DNA of 64,000 nucleotides. It comes from Avrilella dinanensis (GTDB lineage Bacteria > Bacteroidota > Bacteroidia > Flavobacteriales > Flavobacteriaceae). This document shows positions 18,378-27,462 of this stretch, in pieces. The stretch is taken from positions 1,800,417 to 1,864,416 of the forward strand of contig NZ_NIPO01000001.1 in the NCBI RefSeq assembly GCF_002807015.1, given 5' to 3'. The notes under the pieces were generated by a model. The model was given only the letters and a program-made list of their open reading frames with translations, was not told where the DNA came from and made no database searches. The translations under genes and the position numbers were made by a program. Each line of letters starts with the position of its first letter. Position 1 is the first letter of the stretch.

Positions 18378-19235
18378 CTACCCTGTTACTGACATCAAAT
18401 ATTTTTTCGGCGTGGTACCATATTTCTTCTTAAATGCTGATATAAAATGACTTGCAGTGCTGTACCCTACTCTGTTGCCGACTTCATTCACATTGTATGT
18501 ACCTGTGTCGAGTAGTTTTTTGGCAATGTCCATTTTATATTCAAACAAAAAGCCATACACCGTATCGCCATACACTTGTTTAAACCCCTCTTTGAGTTTT
18601 TTAACGTTAATCCCAACCCGGTCTGCCAATTCCTGCAAAGTCGGCGGTTCGGTCATTTGATGCACGATAATATCTTTTGCCTGTTTGATTTTTTGCACCT
18701 GGTCATCGTCATTAATGAACGGACATTTGTCCAACAAAACGTCGTCGCTGGTGTTGAGCAACAAACTGAAAAGCTCGTATATTTTGGCTTTATAGAACAA
18801 TTTTTGTACCGATTGATGCAAATTAAATTGCAAAATCTGATGAAGCACCACCATCATTGAAGCGGTAATTTCGTCTTTGGCATAATGCTTTTTGTCGGTA
18901 TTGATAAATGAAATCAGATTGGCTTCGTCCGAAAACAATCCGTGAAACCGCTGGACGGAAATAATCACAGAAACCAGCCAAGAATGCGGTTCAAGCTGCA
19001 AATGCACTGGCAACGCATCTTTCGGGTTATACAGCGTCAGTCCGAAATTTTCTTCTAAAGGCATTTTGTAATTTCCTTCATTAAAAAGAAACAAAGCCTT
19101 GCCTTTCAGCAAAAAGTGAAACTGAATAAATCCTAAAGAATGATTGCGTATAATCGTTTGTTTTTCATCAGTATCATTTTTGATTTTCAAACAAAATATA
19201 CCTTCATCAACAGCATAAAAATCATTGGCACTCAT
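18378..19235 (-). CDS. AraC-family transcriptional regulator, divergent from hemA
   Basis: This 285-residue regulator has an N-terminal cupin-like sensing half (strands such as FIQFHFLLKGKALFLF) and a C-terminal double helix-turn-helix. The latter shows LQELADRVGINVKKLKEGFK followed by VNEVGNRVGYSTASHFISAF, the standard AraC signature. It faces away from hemA with 258 bp between the two start codons, so control of haem synthesis, itself, or both is plausible; the ligand is unknown. A 12-bp palindrome TTTTCCGGAAAA sits 18 bp before its ATG. Confidence 0.9.
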   Translation of the reverse strand: MSANDFYAVDEGIFCLKIKNDTDEKQTIIRNHSLGFIQFHFLLKGKALFLFNEGNYKMPLEENFGLTLYNPKDALPVHLQLEPHSWLVSVIISVQRFHGLFSDEANLISFINTDKKHYAKDEITASMMVVLHQILQFNLHQSVQKLFYKAKIYELFSLLLNTSDDVLLDKCPFINDDDQVQKIKQAKDIIVHQMTEPPTLQELADRVGINVKKLKEGFKQVYGDTVYGFLFEYKMDIAKKLLDTGTYNVNEVGNRVGYSTASHFISAFKKKYGTTPKKYLMSVTG

Positions 19236-19252
19236 AACGACATTTTTTTAAG

Positions 19253-19264
19253 TTTTCCGGAAAA
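19253..19264. promoter_or_regulatory. Palindrome upstream of the AraC-type gene
   Basis: TTTTCCGGAAAA is a perfect 12-bp palindrome in the araC/hemA divergent region. AraC proteins usually bind direct repeats, so this may belong to another regulator or be chance. Confidence 0.3.
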
Positions 19265-19432
19265 GCATATTGGTTTTTGCTATTTAAAATTATTCTAAAT
19301 TACAAACCCTTAAACTCGCTTATATCCAACAAAAGTAAGCTTTTTCGGATTAATATCTTCTATTTTTGGACTAAAAAATACAAAGCGTTATTATTAGTCC
19401 CTACAGCGTTATTTTTTATTTACAGGAAATAG

Positions 19433-19440
19433 TAGCTTTG
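19433..19440 (+). promoter_or_regulatory. -7 promoter box of the haem operon
   Basis: TAGCTTTG matches TAnnTTTG and lies 53 nt before the hemA ATG. No convincing TTG is seen upstream, in keeping with a promoter that needs an activator such as the neighbouring AraC protein. Confidence 0.5.
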
Positions 19441-19493
19441 TCTTGTTTTTGGATAAAGTAAATCCAGATTATTTATTTAATGCCAACAAAAAT

Positions 19494-20720
19494 ATGACAT
19501 TTTACGTTATAGGAATCAGTTACAAAAAAGCCGATACTTCAATGCGGAGTAAATTCAGTTTGTCCGAAAACAGGATAGATAATTTGCTCAACGACGCACA
19601 GCGACAACAATCTGGTTCCATGATGGTTATATCGACTTGTAACCGCACCGAAATATACGGTTTTGCCGAACACCCGTTTGTGTTGATTTCACTTTTGTGT
19701 CAGTACAGCAACGGCACTGTTGATGATTTTCAACAAGTGGGTTACGTGCACAAAAATAACGATGCTGTTGCTCATCTTTTTATGGTCGGAACCGGTATGG
19801 ACAGCCAGATTTTGGGCGATTTTGAAATCATCGGTCAGCTCAAAAAATCGTTCAGGCTTTCCAAATCAAAAAATCTTATTGATAATTACCTCGAACGTTT
19901 GGTTAATGCAGTTATCAAAGCGAGTAAACGCATCAAAAACGAAACCGAAATCAGTACCGGAGCGACTTCTGTAGCTTTTGCCTCGGTTCATTATATCCTG
20001 AATAACGTCAAAAATATCAGCGAGAAAAATATTTTACTGTATGGCACCGGGAAAATCGGTCGGAACACCTGTGAAAATCTGGTTAAACACGTTCCGGAAA
20101 ACCATCTGACCGTTATTAACCGAACGTTGGAAAAGGCGGAAGAAATTGCTCAAAAGTTACAAATCGAAGTGAAACACCATGATAATCTGGTGCAGGAACT
20201 GGCACAAACCGACATTTTGTTTGTAGCAACCGGAGCGAACAATCCGACTATCACTTTAGATAATTTACCGAAAAACCACCCGATGACTATTCTGGATTTG
20301 TCTATTCCGAAAAATGTACACGAATCTGTTAAAAATCAGCCTGAATTTCAGGTAATTGACCTGGATATTTTATCTCAAATGACCGATGATACGCTGGAAA
20401 ACAGAAAAAAATATGTTCCGCAAGCACTCGAAATCATTGATGAGCTGAAATCGGAATTTATCCATTGGGTTGAAGAACGAAAATTTGCCCCTGCAATTCT
20501 GGCTCTGAAAAACAAATTACAGGAAATCAAGGAAAATGAACTGAATTATCAGAGAAAGAAAATTCCTGATTTTGACGAGCAGCAAGCCGAAATTATTTCC
20601 AACAGACTCATTCAAAAAATAACCACCCATTTTGCGAATCATCTCAAAGACGAAACCACCGACGTGGACGAAAGTATGGCATTGATTTCGCAGGTATTTC
20701 AACTACAAATAACCGAATAA
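19494..20720 (+). CDS. hemA: Glutamyl-tRNA reductase
   Basis: The enzyme reduces glutamyl-tRNA(Glu) with NADPH to glutamate-1-semialdehyde, the first committed step of C5-pathway haem synthesis. The catalytic nucleophile is Cys49 in STCNRTEIYG, and the NADPH site is LLYGTGKIGRNTCENL. The total is 408 residues from ATG 19494. A TTG 17 codons upstream extends the frame but would place the start only 2 nt beyond the predicted -7 box, so the ATG is preferred. It is the first gene of the hem run and its stop overlaps the hemC start by one base (TAATG). Confidence 0.95.
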   Translation: MTFYVIGISYKKADTSMRSKFSLSENRIDNLLNDAQRQQSGSMMVISTCNRTEIYGFAEHPFVLISLLCQYSNGTVDDFQQVGYVHKNNDAVAHLFMVGTGMDSQILGDFEIIGQLKKSFRLSKSKNLIDNYLERLVNAVIKASKRIKNETEISTGATSVAFASVHYILNNVKNISEKNILLYGTGKIGRNTCENLVKHVPENHLTVINRTLEKAEEIAQKLQIEVKHHDNLVQELAQTDILFVATGANNPTITLDNLPKNHPMTILDLSIPKNVHESVKNQPEFQVIDLDILSQMTDDTLENRKKYVPQALEIIDELKSEFIHWVEERKFAPAILALKNKLQEIKENELNYQRKKIPDFDEQQAEIISNRLIQKITTHFANHLKDETTDVDESMALISQVFQLQITE

Positions 20721-21643
20721 TGAACAAACCTATTCGCATCGGCACACGCGATAGTGAACTCGCCATGTGGCAAGCCCAAACCGTTGAAAAATTACTGACA
20801 AATCTCGGACACAACGTGACTTTGGTTCCGGTCAAATCTACCGGAGATATTATTCTCGACAAACCTTTATATGAATTGGGCATAACCGGTGTTTTTACCA
20901 AAACGCTGGACGTCGCCCTACTCAAAGACGAGATTGATGTGGCGGTTCACTCGATGAAAGACGTACCTACAGCCTTACCGCAGGGAATCACGCAATCTGC
21001 TGTGCTTCAACGAGGAAACACAAAAGACATTTTGGTTCATAAAGGTTTGCTACCCGAAAAAAACGCACCTTATAAGATAGCAACCAGTTCGCTACGCAGA
21101 AAAGCCCAATGGTTGCACAAATTTGGCAATCACGAAGTAGATGATTTGCGTGGAAATGTCAATTCAAGATTGAGAAAATTAGCCGAAAGCGACTGGAACG
21201 GAGCGATTTTCGCCTCAGCCGGATTGGAACGCATCAATCTGTTGCCACAGGATTATACCGAATTGGACTGGATGATTCCCGCACCGGCACAAGGAGCAAT
21301 CGTGGTAGTTTCCAGAACAGATGATGCTGAATTGTTGGATATTTTATGCCAAATCAATGATATAGAAACAGAAATTACAACCTATATAGAACGACAGTTT
21401 TTACGAACTTTAGAAGGCGGTTGTACAGCACCAATCGGTGCTATTGCTCAATACAACGAACACGACGATACCATTCATTTCAAAGGAATTTTACTTTCGT
21501 TAGATGGAAAACAAAAGTTTGAAATTCAAAAAGATGTTCCGATTGACGAATGGAAAAAGTTAGGTTTCTTCGCCGCTAAAGAAATTTTGGAAAATGGTGG
21601 CGAAACTTTGATGAAGGAATTAAAAGAACAATTAAAGAAGTAA
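20720..21643 (+). CDS. hemC: Hydroxymethylbilane synthase (porphobilinogen deaminase)
   Basis: This enzyme links four porphobilinogen molecules into hydroxymethylbilane. The dipyrromethane cofactor attaches to Cys235 in LEGGCTAPIGA. The catalytic loop DVAVHSMKDVPT and substrate-binding Arg residues in SSLRRKAQW and DLRGNVNSRL are present. At 307 residues it is the normal length. It is translationally coupled to hemA by a one-base overlap. A 102-bp REP-like element separates it from hemD. Confidence 0.97.
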   Translation: MNKPIRIGTRDSELAMWQAQTVEKLLTNLGHNVTLVPVKSTGDIILDKPLYELGITGVFTKTLDVALLKDEIDVAVHSMKDVPTALPQGITQSAVLQRGNTKDILVHKGLLPEKNAPYKIATSSLRRKAQWLHKFGNHEVDDLRGNVNSRLRKLAESDWNGAIFASAGLERINLLPQDYTELDWMIPAPAQGAIVVVSRTDDAELLDILCQINDIETEITTYIERQFLRTLEGGCTAPIGAIAQYNEHDDTIHFKGILLSLDGKQKFEIQKDVPIDEWKKLGFFAAKEILENGGETLMKELKEQLKK

Positions 21644-21652
21644 TGTTTTTTG

Positions 21653-21754
21653 TTTGTCATTCCGAACTTGTTTCGGAATCTTATAAATTTATCTGAATAG
21701 ATAATGAATGAGAAGCTGAAACAATTCCGATAGCTATCGGAACAGTTTGACAAA
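21653..21754. repeat. REP-like inverted repeat element between hemC and hemD
   Basis: Outer arms TTTGTCA (21653-21659) and TGACAAA (21748-21754) enclose two inner palindromes: ATTCCGAA-CTTGT-TTCGGAAT, and the perfect 18-bp TTCCGATAGCTATCGGAA at 21725-21742. It is non-coding and resembles the dispersed intergenic repeats common in flavobacterial genomes. Dispersal cannot be confirmed from this window. Confidence 0.7.
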
Positions 21755-21768
21755 AAAACGCAAATAAA

Positions 21769-22443
21769 ATGAAATCCAAAATCTGCATATTATCAACAAA
21801 AAAACTCAAAAGCAATCAAAAGAATTTTCTATTGAATGCCGGTTTTTCTATTGTTGAGGCAGATTTTATTAAAATTTCCATACTCCCATTTCAATTAAAA
21901 AACACACCAACTTTGTTGTTGTTCACTTCACAAAATGCTGTACAAAGTGTATTAAACAATGAAAAAGTCGATGATTTAAAAGAAATTTCGGCTATTTGTG
22001 TAGGAATAAAAACCAAGCAACTTTTAGAGAAAAATGGTTTTCGTGTTTTGGCAATGGAAGAATACGCACAGCGATTAGCACCAATTATTCAGAAAGATTT
22101 TTCTAAAGAGCATATCGCTTTTTTTGCGGGAAATTTAAGTAGAAATGTTTTACCTGATGCTATGAACCAAACCAACATTGATTTTGATGAATATTTAGTC
22201 TATCAAAACGAAGAATCTTCCGTTAAAATTGAAGCAAAAACCGATGGTATTCTGTTTTTTAGTCCGTCGGGTATTAAAAGTTATTTAAAACAAAATACAA
22301 TTACCCATCAAATGTGTTTTTGTATCGGCACAACCACCGCCGATGCGTTGAAAGACATCACAAAAAACATTGTAATTGCTAATCAACAAACGGTAGAAAA
22401 TGTAATTATTCAATGTATCAATTACTATAGCAATAAGCTTTAG
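21769..22443 (+). CDS. hemD: Uroporphyrinogen-III synthase
   Basis: This 224-residue protein closes hydroxymethylbilane with inversion of ring D to give uroporphyrinogen III. The family is poorly conserved. Support comes from the two-domain length, LLFTSQNAVQSVL in the first lobe, ILFFSPSGIKSYL and FCIGTTTADAL in the second, and its place between hemC and hemE. Codon use is more AT-rich than in hemC, which fits a fast-evolving family. Its TAG stop lies inside one arm of an inverted repeat. Confidence 0.9.
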   Translation: MKSKICILSTKKLKSNQKNFLLNAGFSIVEADFIKISILPFQLKNTPTLLLFTSQNAVQSVLNNEKVDDLKEISAICVGIKTKQLLEKNGFRVLAMEEYAQRLAPIIQKDFSKEHIAFFAGNLSRNVLPDAMNQTNIDFDEYLVYQNEESSVKIEAKTDGILFFSPSGIKSYLKQNTITHQMCFCIGTTTADALKDITKNIVIANQQTVENVIIQCINYYSNKL

Positions 22444-22511
22444 GCAGAACGCCATAAGCAAAATTAACACAAACAATTTGGCTTGAAGCATAGAGCTTAA
22501 AGCCTAAAGCT
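22436..22511. repeat. Inverted repeat spanning the hemD-hemE junction
   Basis: AGCTTTAGGC (22436-22445) and GCCTAAAGCT (22502-22511) are perfect 10-bp inverted arms 56 bp apart. The first arm contains the hemD stop codon. The interior holds several AAGC/GCTT words. Confidence 0.6.
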
Positions 22512-22521
22512 AAATAAAAAA

Positions 22522-23556
22522 ATGATAAAAAACGATTTATTTCTAAGAGCTTTAAAAGGCGAAACCGTAGAGCGTCCGCCAGTTTGGATGATGCGTCAGG
22601 CAGGAAGATACTTGCCTGAATTTAGAGCGTTACGTGACAAATACGATTTCTTTACCCGTTGCAGAATGCCCGAAATTGCTGCTGAAATCACGGTGCAGCC
22701 TATCAGAATTGTAAAACCCGATGCCGCGATCTTATTTTCGGATATTTTAGTTGTTCCACAAGCGATGAACATCGAAGTAGAAATGAAAGAAAACGTAGGA
22801 CCTTGGTTGCCAAATCCTATTCGTTCGGCGGCTGATGTTGAGCAGGTTATCGTTCCAAATATCGAGGAAACGTTGGGTTATGTTATGGATGCCATTAAAG
22901 TAACCAAAGAAATGCTGAACGATGAAGTTCCACTGATTGGTTTTGCCGGTTCTCCGTGGACGATCTTCTGTTATGCCGTGGAAGGAAAAGGTTCTAAAGC
23001 ATTTGATAAAGCCAAAGGCTTCTGTTTCTCACAACCAGAAGCAGCGCACGCTTTATTGCAGAAAATTACCGATACCACTATTTTATATTTAAAAGAAAAG
23101 GTAAAAGCAGGTGTAAATGCCGTTCAAATCTTTGATTCGTGGGGCGGAATGCTTTCTCCGGTTGATTATCAGGAATTTTCGTGGAAATACATCAATCAGA
23201 TTGTGGAAGCATTGGCAGATGAAACCGAAGTAATCGTTTTCGGAAAAGGATGTTGGTTTGCTTTAAACGATATGGCAAAATCAAAAGCATCTGCTTTAGG
23301 TGTTGATTGGACGTGCTCGGCTCGAAATGCTCGTTATTTATCAGGAGGAAATATTACCCTACAAGGAAATTTTGATCCATCGAGATTGCTTTCGCCAATT
23401 CCGACTATTAAAAAAATGGTAAATGAAATGATTGATGAATTCGGAAAAGACAAATATATCGTAAATCTCGGGCACGGAATTTTACCTAACATTCCTGTTG
23501 ACCACGCCAAAGCGTTTATTGAAGCGGTTAAGGAATACACTCCTACAAGGTTTTAG
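22522..23556 (+). CDS. hemE: Uroporphyrinogen decarboxylase
   Basis: This enzyme removes four acetate carboxyls from uroporphyrinogen III to yield coproporphyrinogen III. The N-terminal signature [17 protein letters not shown] carries the substrate-binding Arg residues, and [15 protein letters not shown] with its Asp follows. The second signature [20 protein letters not shown] and the C-terminal [15 protein letters not shown] are intact. At 344 residues it is full length. A 73-bp REP-like element lies between it and the next gene. Confidence 0.97.
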   Translation: MIKNDLFLRALKGETVERPPVWMMRQAGRYLPEFRALRDKYDFFTRCRMPEIAAEITVQPIRIVKPDAAILFSDILVVPQAMNIEVEMKENVGPWLPNPIRSAADVEQVIVPNIEETLGYVMDAIKVTKEMLNDEVPLIGFAGSPWTIFCYAVEGKGSKAFDKAKGFCFSQPEAAHALLQKITDTTILYLKEKVKAGVNAVQIFDSWGGMLSPVDYQEFSWKYINQIVEALADETEVIVFGKGCWFALNDMAKSKASALGVDWTCSARNARYLSGGNITLQGNFDPSRLLSPIPTIKKMVNEMIDEFGKDKYIVNLGHGILPNIPVDHAKAFIEAVKEYTPTRF

Positions 23557-23578
23557 GAGTACAAGTGGTCAATAGATT

Positions 23579-23651
23579 CGTCAGTTCGAGTAACGAAGTG
23601 TATCGAGAACTTCTCGATATGATTTTTTTCAAAAATCTACTCGAAGTGACG
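23579..23651. repeat. REP-like inverted repeat element after hemE
   Basis: Outer arms CGTCAGTTCGAGTA and TACTCGAAGTGACG pair with one mismatch. Inside is the palindrome TATCGAGAA-C-TTCTCGATA (23601-23619). It is unrelated in sequence to the element at 21653-21754 but has the same nested layout. Confidence 0.72.
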
Positions 23652-23700
23652 TATTTAAAAAACTTCATCAACTTTGAACATTAAACCTTAAACAAAATAT

Positions 23701-24060
23701 ATGCTCACAAGTAAAAAAGACGAAATACAACAACGTTTAAATTCCATTTTGGAAAAACTCTCGGGAATTACATTTATGCCTGAAAATTGGAAAGAAGATG
23801 TTTTTTGGACAACGATAGAAGAAGCTGGTTTATCAAAATATGATGTGTTGGAACAAGAAGAAAACTTGTTTTTTCAACAGTTGGTCGATTTGCAATTCCC
23901 TTGGGAACAAATGGAAAAGTTAGCTGATATTCTGGTAGCTTTAGATAGCCATCAACCCAATCAAGCAATTAAAGAACGAGCTAAACATTTGTATCAATTC
24001 ATTCAAGACGAAAGTAAAATGTTTTCCTTTGAGATTATGAATAAGATGGGAAAGTTGTAG
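23701..24060 (+). CDS. Conserved-looking hypothetical protein in the haem operon
   Basis: This is a 119-residue, acidic, mostly helical protein with no signal peptide, membrane span or cysteine. I do not recognise the family. It begins MLTSKKDEIQQRLNSILEKL and contains paired Trp residues (ENWKEDVFWTTIEEAG). It lies between hemE and hemF in the same direction, 44 bp before hemF. Co-transcription suggests a role in tetrapyrrole handling, or simply carriage in the operon. Sequence alone does not decide between these. Confidence 0.7.
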   Translation: MLTSKKDEIQQRLNSILEKLSGITFMPENWKEDVFWTTIEEAGLSKYDVLEQEENLFFQQLVDLQFPWEQMEKLADILVALDSHQPNQAIKERAKHLYQFIQDESKMFSFEIMNKMGKL

Positions 24061-24104
24061 GAATTTCCTGCAAACATTTAATAAACTTGTAAAAACAAAA
24101 AAAT

Positions 24105-25010
24105 ATGAAAGAAAAATTTTATAATTACATTCAACAATTACAAAATACCATCACTTCTAAATTAGAGGAAGTTGACGGTGTAGCTAAATTCCGCGAGGAT
24201 ATTTGGGAACGCCCAGAAGGCGGCGGCGGACAAACCCGTGTGATTGAAAATGGCAACGTTTTTGAAAAAGGCGGCGTAAATATTTCAGCCGTTCACGGAA
24301 AATTGCCAGAAAGTATGCAAAAGATGTTCAACGTGGGCGAAGCCGATTTTTTTGCCTGCGGATTGAGTTTGGTCATTCATCCCAAAAACCCGATGGTGCC
24401 TACGGTGCATGCCAATTGGCGTTATTTTGAAATGTATGACAATGCCGGAAATGTAATTAACAGTTGGTTTGGCGGCGGACAAGATTTAACACCTTATTAT
24501 TTGTTTGAAGAAGATGCCACACATTTTCATCAAATTTGTAAAACCGCTTGCGATAAGCACAATCCGGAGTTTTACCCAAAATACAAGAAAACGTGCGACG
24601 AATATTTTTGGAATGCACACCGTAACGAAGCTCGCGGAATTGGTGGTTTGTTCTTTGATCATTTAGTGGAAAACGAAACAATGTCAATGGAAGATTGGTA
24701 CAATTTTGTTACCGAAGTCGGAAACAGCTTTTTAGAAAGTTATGTTCCAATTGTAGAACGAAGAAAAGATTTACCTTACACCGAAGCACAACGAAATTGG
24801 CAAGAAATCCGTCGTGGTCGTTATGTAGAATTCAATTTGGTACATGACAAAGGAACGTTATTCGGACTAAAAACAAACGGAAGAATTGAAAGTATTTTGA
24901 TGAGTTTACCACCGCATGTTCAATGGATTTATGATTATCATCCAGAACCAGGTTCAGAAGAAGAAAAATTAATAAATGTGTTAGAAAATCCTAAAGAATG
25001 GATAAATTAA
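24105..25010 (+). CDS. hemF: Oxygen-dependent coproporphyrinogen-III oxidase
   Basis: This enzyme oxidatively decarboxylates coproporphyrinogen III to protoporphyrinogen IX using O2, indicating aerobic haem synthesis. Family marks include RPEGGGGQTRV, VSAVHGKLP-like NISAVHGKLPESM, HANWRYFEMYD, WFGGGQDLTPYY and RRGRYVEFNLVHDKGT. At 301 residues it is full length. Its 3' end overlaps the next gene by 13 bp. Confidence 0.97.
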   Translation: MKEKFYNYIQQLQNTITSKLEEVDGVAKFREDIWERPEGGGGQTRVIENGNVFEKGGVNISAVHGKLPESMQKMFNVGEADFFACGLSLVIHPKNPMVPTVHANWRYFEMYDNAGNVINSWFGGGQDLTPYYLFEEDATHFHQICKTACDKHNPEFYPKYKKTCDEYFWNAHRNEARGIGGLFFDHLVENETMSMEDWYNFVTEVGNSFLESYVPIVERRKDLPYTEAQRNWQEIRRGRYVEFNLVHDKGTLFGLKTNGRIESILMSLPPHVQWIYDYHPEPGSEEEKLINVLENPKEWIN

Positions 25011-25936
25011 TTTGGTTTTGTCTCTTTTTGCTTTTTTCATTACGTGTTGTTGCTCAGAATGATACGTTGAATACTTATGCCGTTTCGTATGATGAAAAAG
25101 TAGTGGCGAGTATCACTTATCAAAACAGTTCCAATACTTTTTTTATAAATTATGCTGAAGATGCAGATTCCTACAAAGCCGAGTTTATTCCTAATACACA
25201 GCAACGATTGGTTGCGGGTTTAACCTATAAAATGATTGACGTTTCGTTTGGATATACACCAAATTTCATGAAAAACGATGGGTCAAAATTAGAATCGAAT
25301 AATTTTAATTTAGGCTTTCGATTCAATTACAAAAAATGGTATCAATCGTTAACATTCATCAATCAGAAAGGTTTTTTTGTAGATTATAAAGATTTTGAAA
25401 GGTTTTACATGCCTCGTTTTCGCTCTACAAAAATTGGTGGAACTACCTCGTATGTATTCAACGATAAATTTTCATACAAAACCATTTTCAATCAAAATCA
25501 GTGGCAACTAAAAAGTGCCGGGAGTTTTGTGCCAAACTTTTCGGTTTATTATACCAATTTAACATCAAAAGAAACAAGCGAACATTTGCATATTGATATG
25601 TACACATTTTCGCTGGCTCCATCTTATCATTATAATTGGGTGATTGGTCAAAAATTTTTGGTTTCGGCAGGTTTGCTAGTTGGTGCAGGAATAAGTGTTT
25701 CAGGTAAAGACGTAACGCCATTGTATGAAATATCAACAAATATTAAATTGGGTTACAATACTAATTCGTTTTTTACCTATTTAGGAATAAACAGCACGAG
25801 CTTTTTTCAAGAAGAAGATAAAAGTCAATTAAACGACTCATTTTCTGATTTAAAATTAGCAGTTGGTTACCGATTTGATCCACCCAAAAAGGTAAAAAAA
25901 GTTTATGATGATATAACCCGAAAAATTGGGTTTTAA
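24998..25936 (+). CDS. Predicted outer-membrane beta-barrel protein (DUF4421-like)
   Basis: This 312-residue protein has a cleavable signal peptide (LFLLFSLRVVAQ) and then alternating aromatic strands with an FxDxKxF-type pattern throughout. The C-terminal strands VGYRFDPP and KVKKVYDDI are present. The overall form resembles the Bacteroidota DUF4421 barrels; the assignment is from memory of the family and not certain. It overlaps hemF by 13 bp, so the two are translationally coupled. A role in porphyrin or haem traffic would be a guess from position only. Confidence 0.7.
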   Translation: MDKLIWFCLFLLFSLRVVAQNDTLNTYAVSYDEKVVASITYQNSSNTFFINYAEDADSYKAEFIPNTQQRLVAGLTYKMIDVSFGYTPNFMKNDGSKLESNNFNLGFRFNYKKWYQSLTFINQKGFFVDYKDFERFYMPRFRSTKIGGTTSYVFNDKFSYKTIFNQNQWQLKSAGSFVPNFSVYYTNLTSKETSEHLHIDMYTFSLAPSYHYNWVIGQKFLVSAGLLVGAGISVSGKDVTPLYEISTNIKLGYNTNSFFTYLGINSTSFFQEEDKSQLNDSFSDLKLAVGYRFDPPKKVKKVYDDITRKIGF

Positions 25937-25974
25937 TTTAAAATTATGTTTCAGTCAGATAAAAATAAAAAACT

Positions 25975-26973
25975 ATGTTCCCATTACACAGAGGCAGAAG
26001 ATTAAGACAAAACGAATCCATAAGAAGTTTAGTTCGTGAAACCAATTTAAGTCCGGCAGATTTTATGTTCCCGATGTTTATCGTTGAGGGCGAAAATCAA
26101 GAAATCGAAATTCCGTCAATGCCCGGAATTTTTCGCCGTTCGATAGATTTAACCGTAAAAGAAGTACAAGAATTATTTGATTTAGGTATTCGGGCTGTAA
26201 ATATTTACGTAAAAGTAAGCGACGATTTAAAGGACAATACAGGAAAAGAAGCGTGGAACCCCGATGGATTGATGCAACGTGCCATTCGTGCCATTAAAGC
26301 AGCAGTTCCTGAAATGATTGTAATGCCCGATGTAGCTTTAGATCCGTATTCTATGTACGGACACGACGGTATCATTAAAAACGGAGAAGTTGAAAACGAT
26401 TCCACCGTAGATGCTTTAGTAAAAATGGCGGTTTCGCACGCCCAAGCCGGAGCTGATTTTGTTGCACCAAGCGATATGATGGATGGCAGAGTTTTACGTT
26501 TACGCGAAGGATTGGACGCAGCAGGATTCCAAAATGTGGGCATTATGAGTTATTCCGCCAAATACGCATCTGCATTTTACGGACCTTTCCGTGACGCGTT
26601 GGATTCAGCTCCAAAAGAAACGGGAGAAGTTGTTCCAAAAGACAAGAAAACGTATCAAATGGATTACGCCAACCGCATCGAAGCGATTAAAGAAGCTGTT
26701 TGGGATGCCGAAGAAGGTGCGGATATGGTTATGGTAAAACCCGGAACGGCTTATTTGGATATTGTCCGTGAAGTGAAAGATGCTGTAAACATTCCGGTTG
26801 CGGTATATCACGTTTCGGGCGAATATGCGATGATTAAAGCAGCGGCAGAAAAAGGCTGGTTAGATCACGATAAAATTATGATGGAACAATTAATGTGTAT
26901 TAAACGTGCGGGTGCAAGTTTGATTTCAACCTATTTTGCGAAAGAGGCGGCGGTGTTGTTACGTAACCAATAG
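25975..26973 (+). CDS. hemB: Delta-aminolevulinic acid dehydratase (porphobilinogen synthase)
   Basis: This enzyme condenses two 5-aminolevulinate molecules into porphobilinogen. The Schiff-base lysines appear in SYSAKYASAFYGPFRDA and in MVMVKPGTAYLDI. The metal-binding segment reads VMPDVALDPYSMYGHDG; the Cys residues of the zinc-type enzyme are replaced by Asp/Ala here, which points to a magnesium-type enzyme. At 332 residues it is full length. It is the last biosynthetic gene in this run; hemL, protoporphyrinogen oxidase and ferrochelatase are not in the window. Confidence 0.96.
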   Translation: MFPLHRGRRLRQNESIRSLVRETNLSPADFMFPMFIVEGENQEIEIPSMPGIFRRSIDLTVKEVQELFDLGIRAVNIYVKVSDDLKDNTGKEAWNPDGLMQRAIRAIKAAVPEMIVMPDVALDPYSMYGHDGIIKNGEVENDSTVDALVKMAVSHAQAGADFVAPSDMMDGRVLRLREGLDAAGFQNVGIMSYSAKYASAFYGPFRDALDSAPKETGEVVPKDKKTYQMDYANRIEAIKEAVWDAEEGADMVMVKPGTAYLDIVREVKDAVNIPVAVYHVSGEYAMIKAAAEKGWLDHDKIMMEQLMCIKRAGASLISTYFAKEAAVLLRNQ

Positions 26974-27050
26974 TTAAAAATTCGTTAGCACACCCAGTTT
27001 ATTTTTCACAAGCCTCTGTATTTCCGTATCTTTACGCAAAACTAACAACA

Positions 27051-27443
27051 ATGAAAAAACTATTCATTTTAGGCTTACTCACCGCGGGATTAATATCTTG
27101 CGGTAACAAAGAAGAAAAAAAAGAAAATCTTTATCCGGAAAAGGTTTTAACTCCTGAAGAACAATTAATTGCCGATGGAAAAAATCTTTTCAACAGCAAC
27201 AAAGCAGCTTGTTTTTCATGTCATCAACCGGATAAAAAAGTGATTGGACCAAGTATCAAGGAAATTGCAAAAATTTACAAAGAACAAAACGGTGATATGA
27301 TTGCTTTTTTACGCAAACAAGCCGACCCGATTGTTGACCCGTCACAATATAGTGTTATGGAAACCAATTTTGCCATTCTAAAAACAATGAGCGACGAAGA
27401 AATAAAATCATTGGAAGCATATATGATGAGTGTTTTGGAGTAA
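27051..27443 (+). CDS. Small c-type cytochrome lipoprotein
   Basis: This 130-residue protein has a lipoprotein signal peptide (LISC, Cys17) and a single class I cytochrome c fold. The haem attaches through CFSCH (Cys54, Cys57, His58); the sixth ligand is probably the Met in YSVMETNF. It should be an electron carrier tethered in the periplasm. It follows hemB in the same direction, 77 bp away with a weak promoter-like TATCTTTA, so it may be transcribed with the haem genes or alone. It is convergent with the methyltransferase gene 19 bp away. Confidence 0.9.
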   Translation: MKKLFILGLLTAGLISCGNKEEKKENLYPEKVLTPEEQLIADGKNLFNSNKAACFSCHQPDKKVIGPSIKEIAKIYKEQNGDMIAFLRKQADPIVDPSQYSVMETNFAILKTMSDEEIKSLEAYMMSVLE

Positions 27444-27462
27444 ACTCAAAACACTTTTTCTT

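Noticed and set aside
21769..22443. hemD as a recently transferred gene because of lower G+C
   Set aside because: HemD evolves fast, and hemE right after it returns to the local base composition, so weak constraint explains it.
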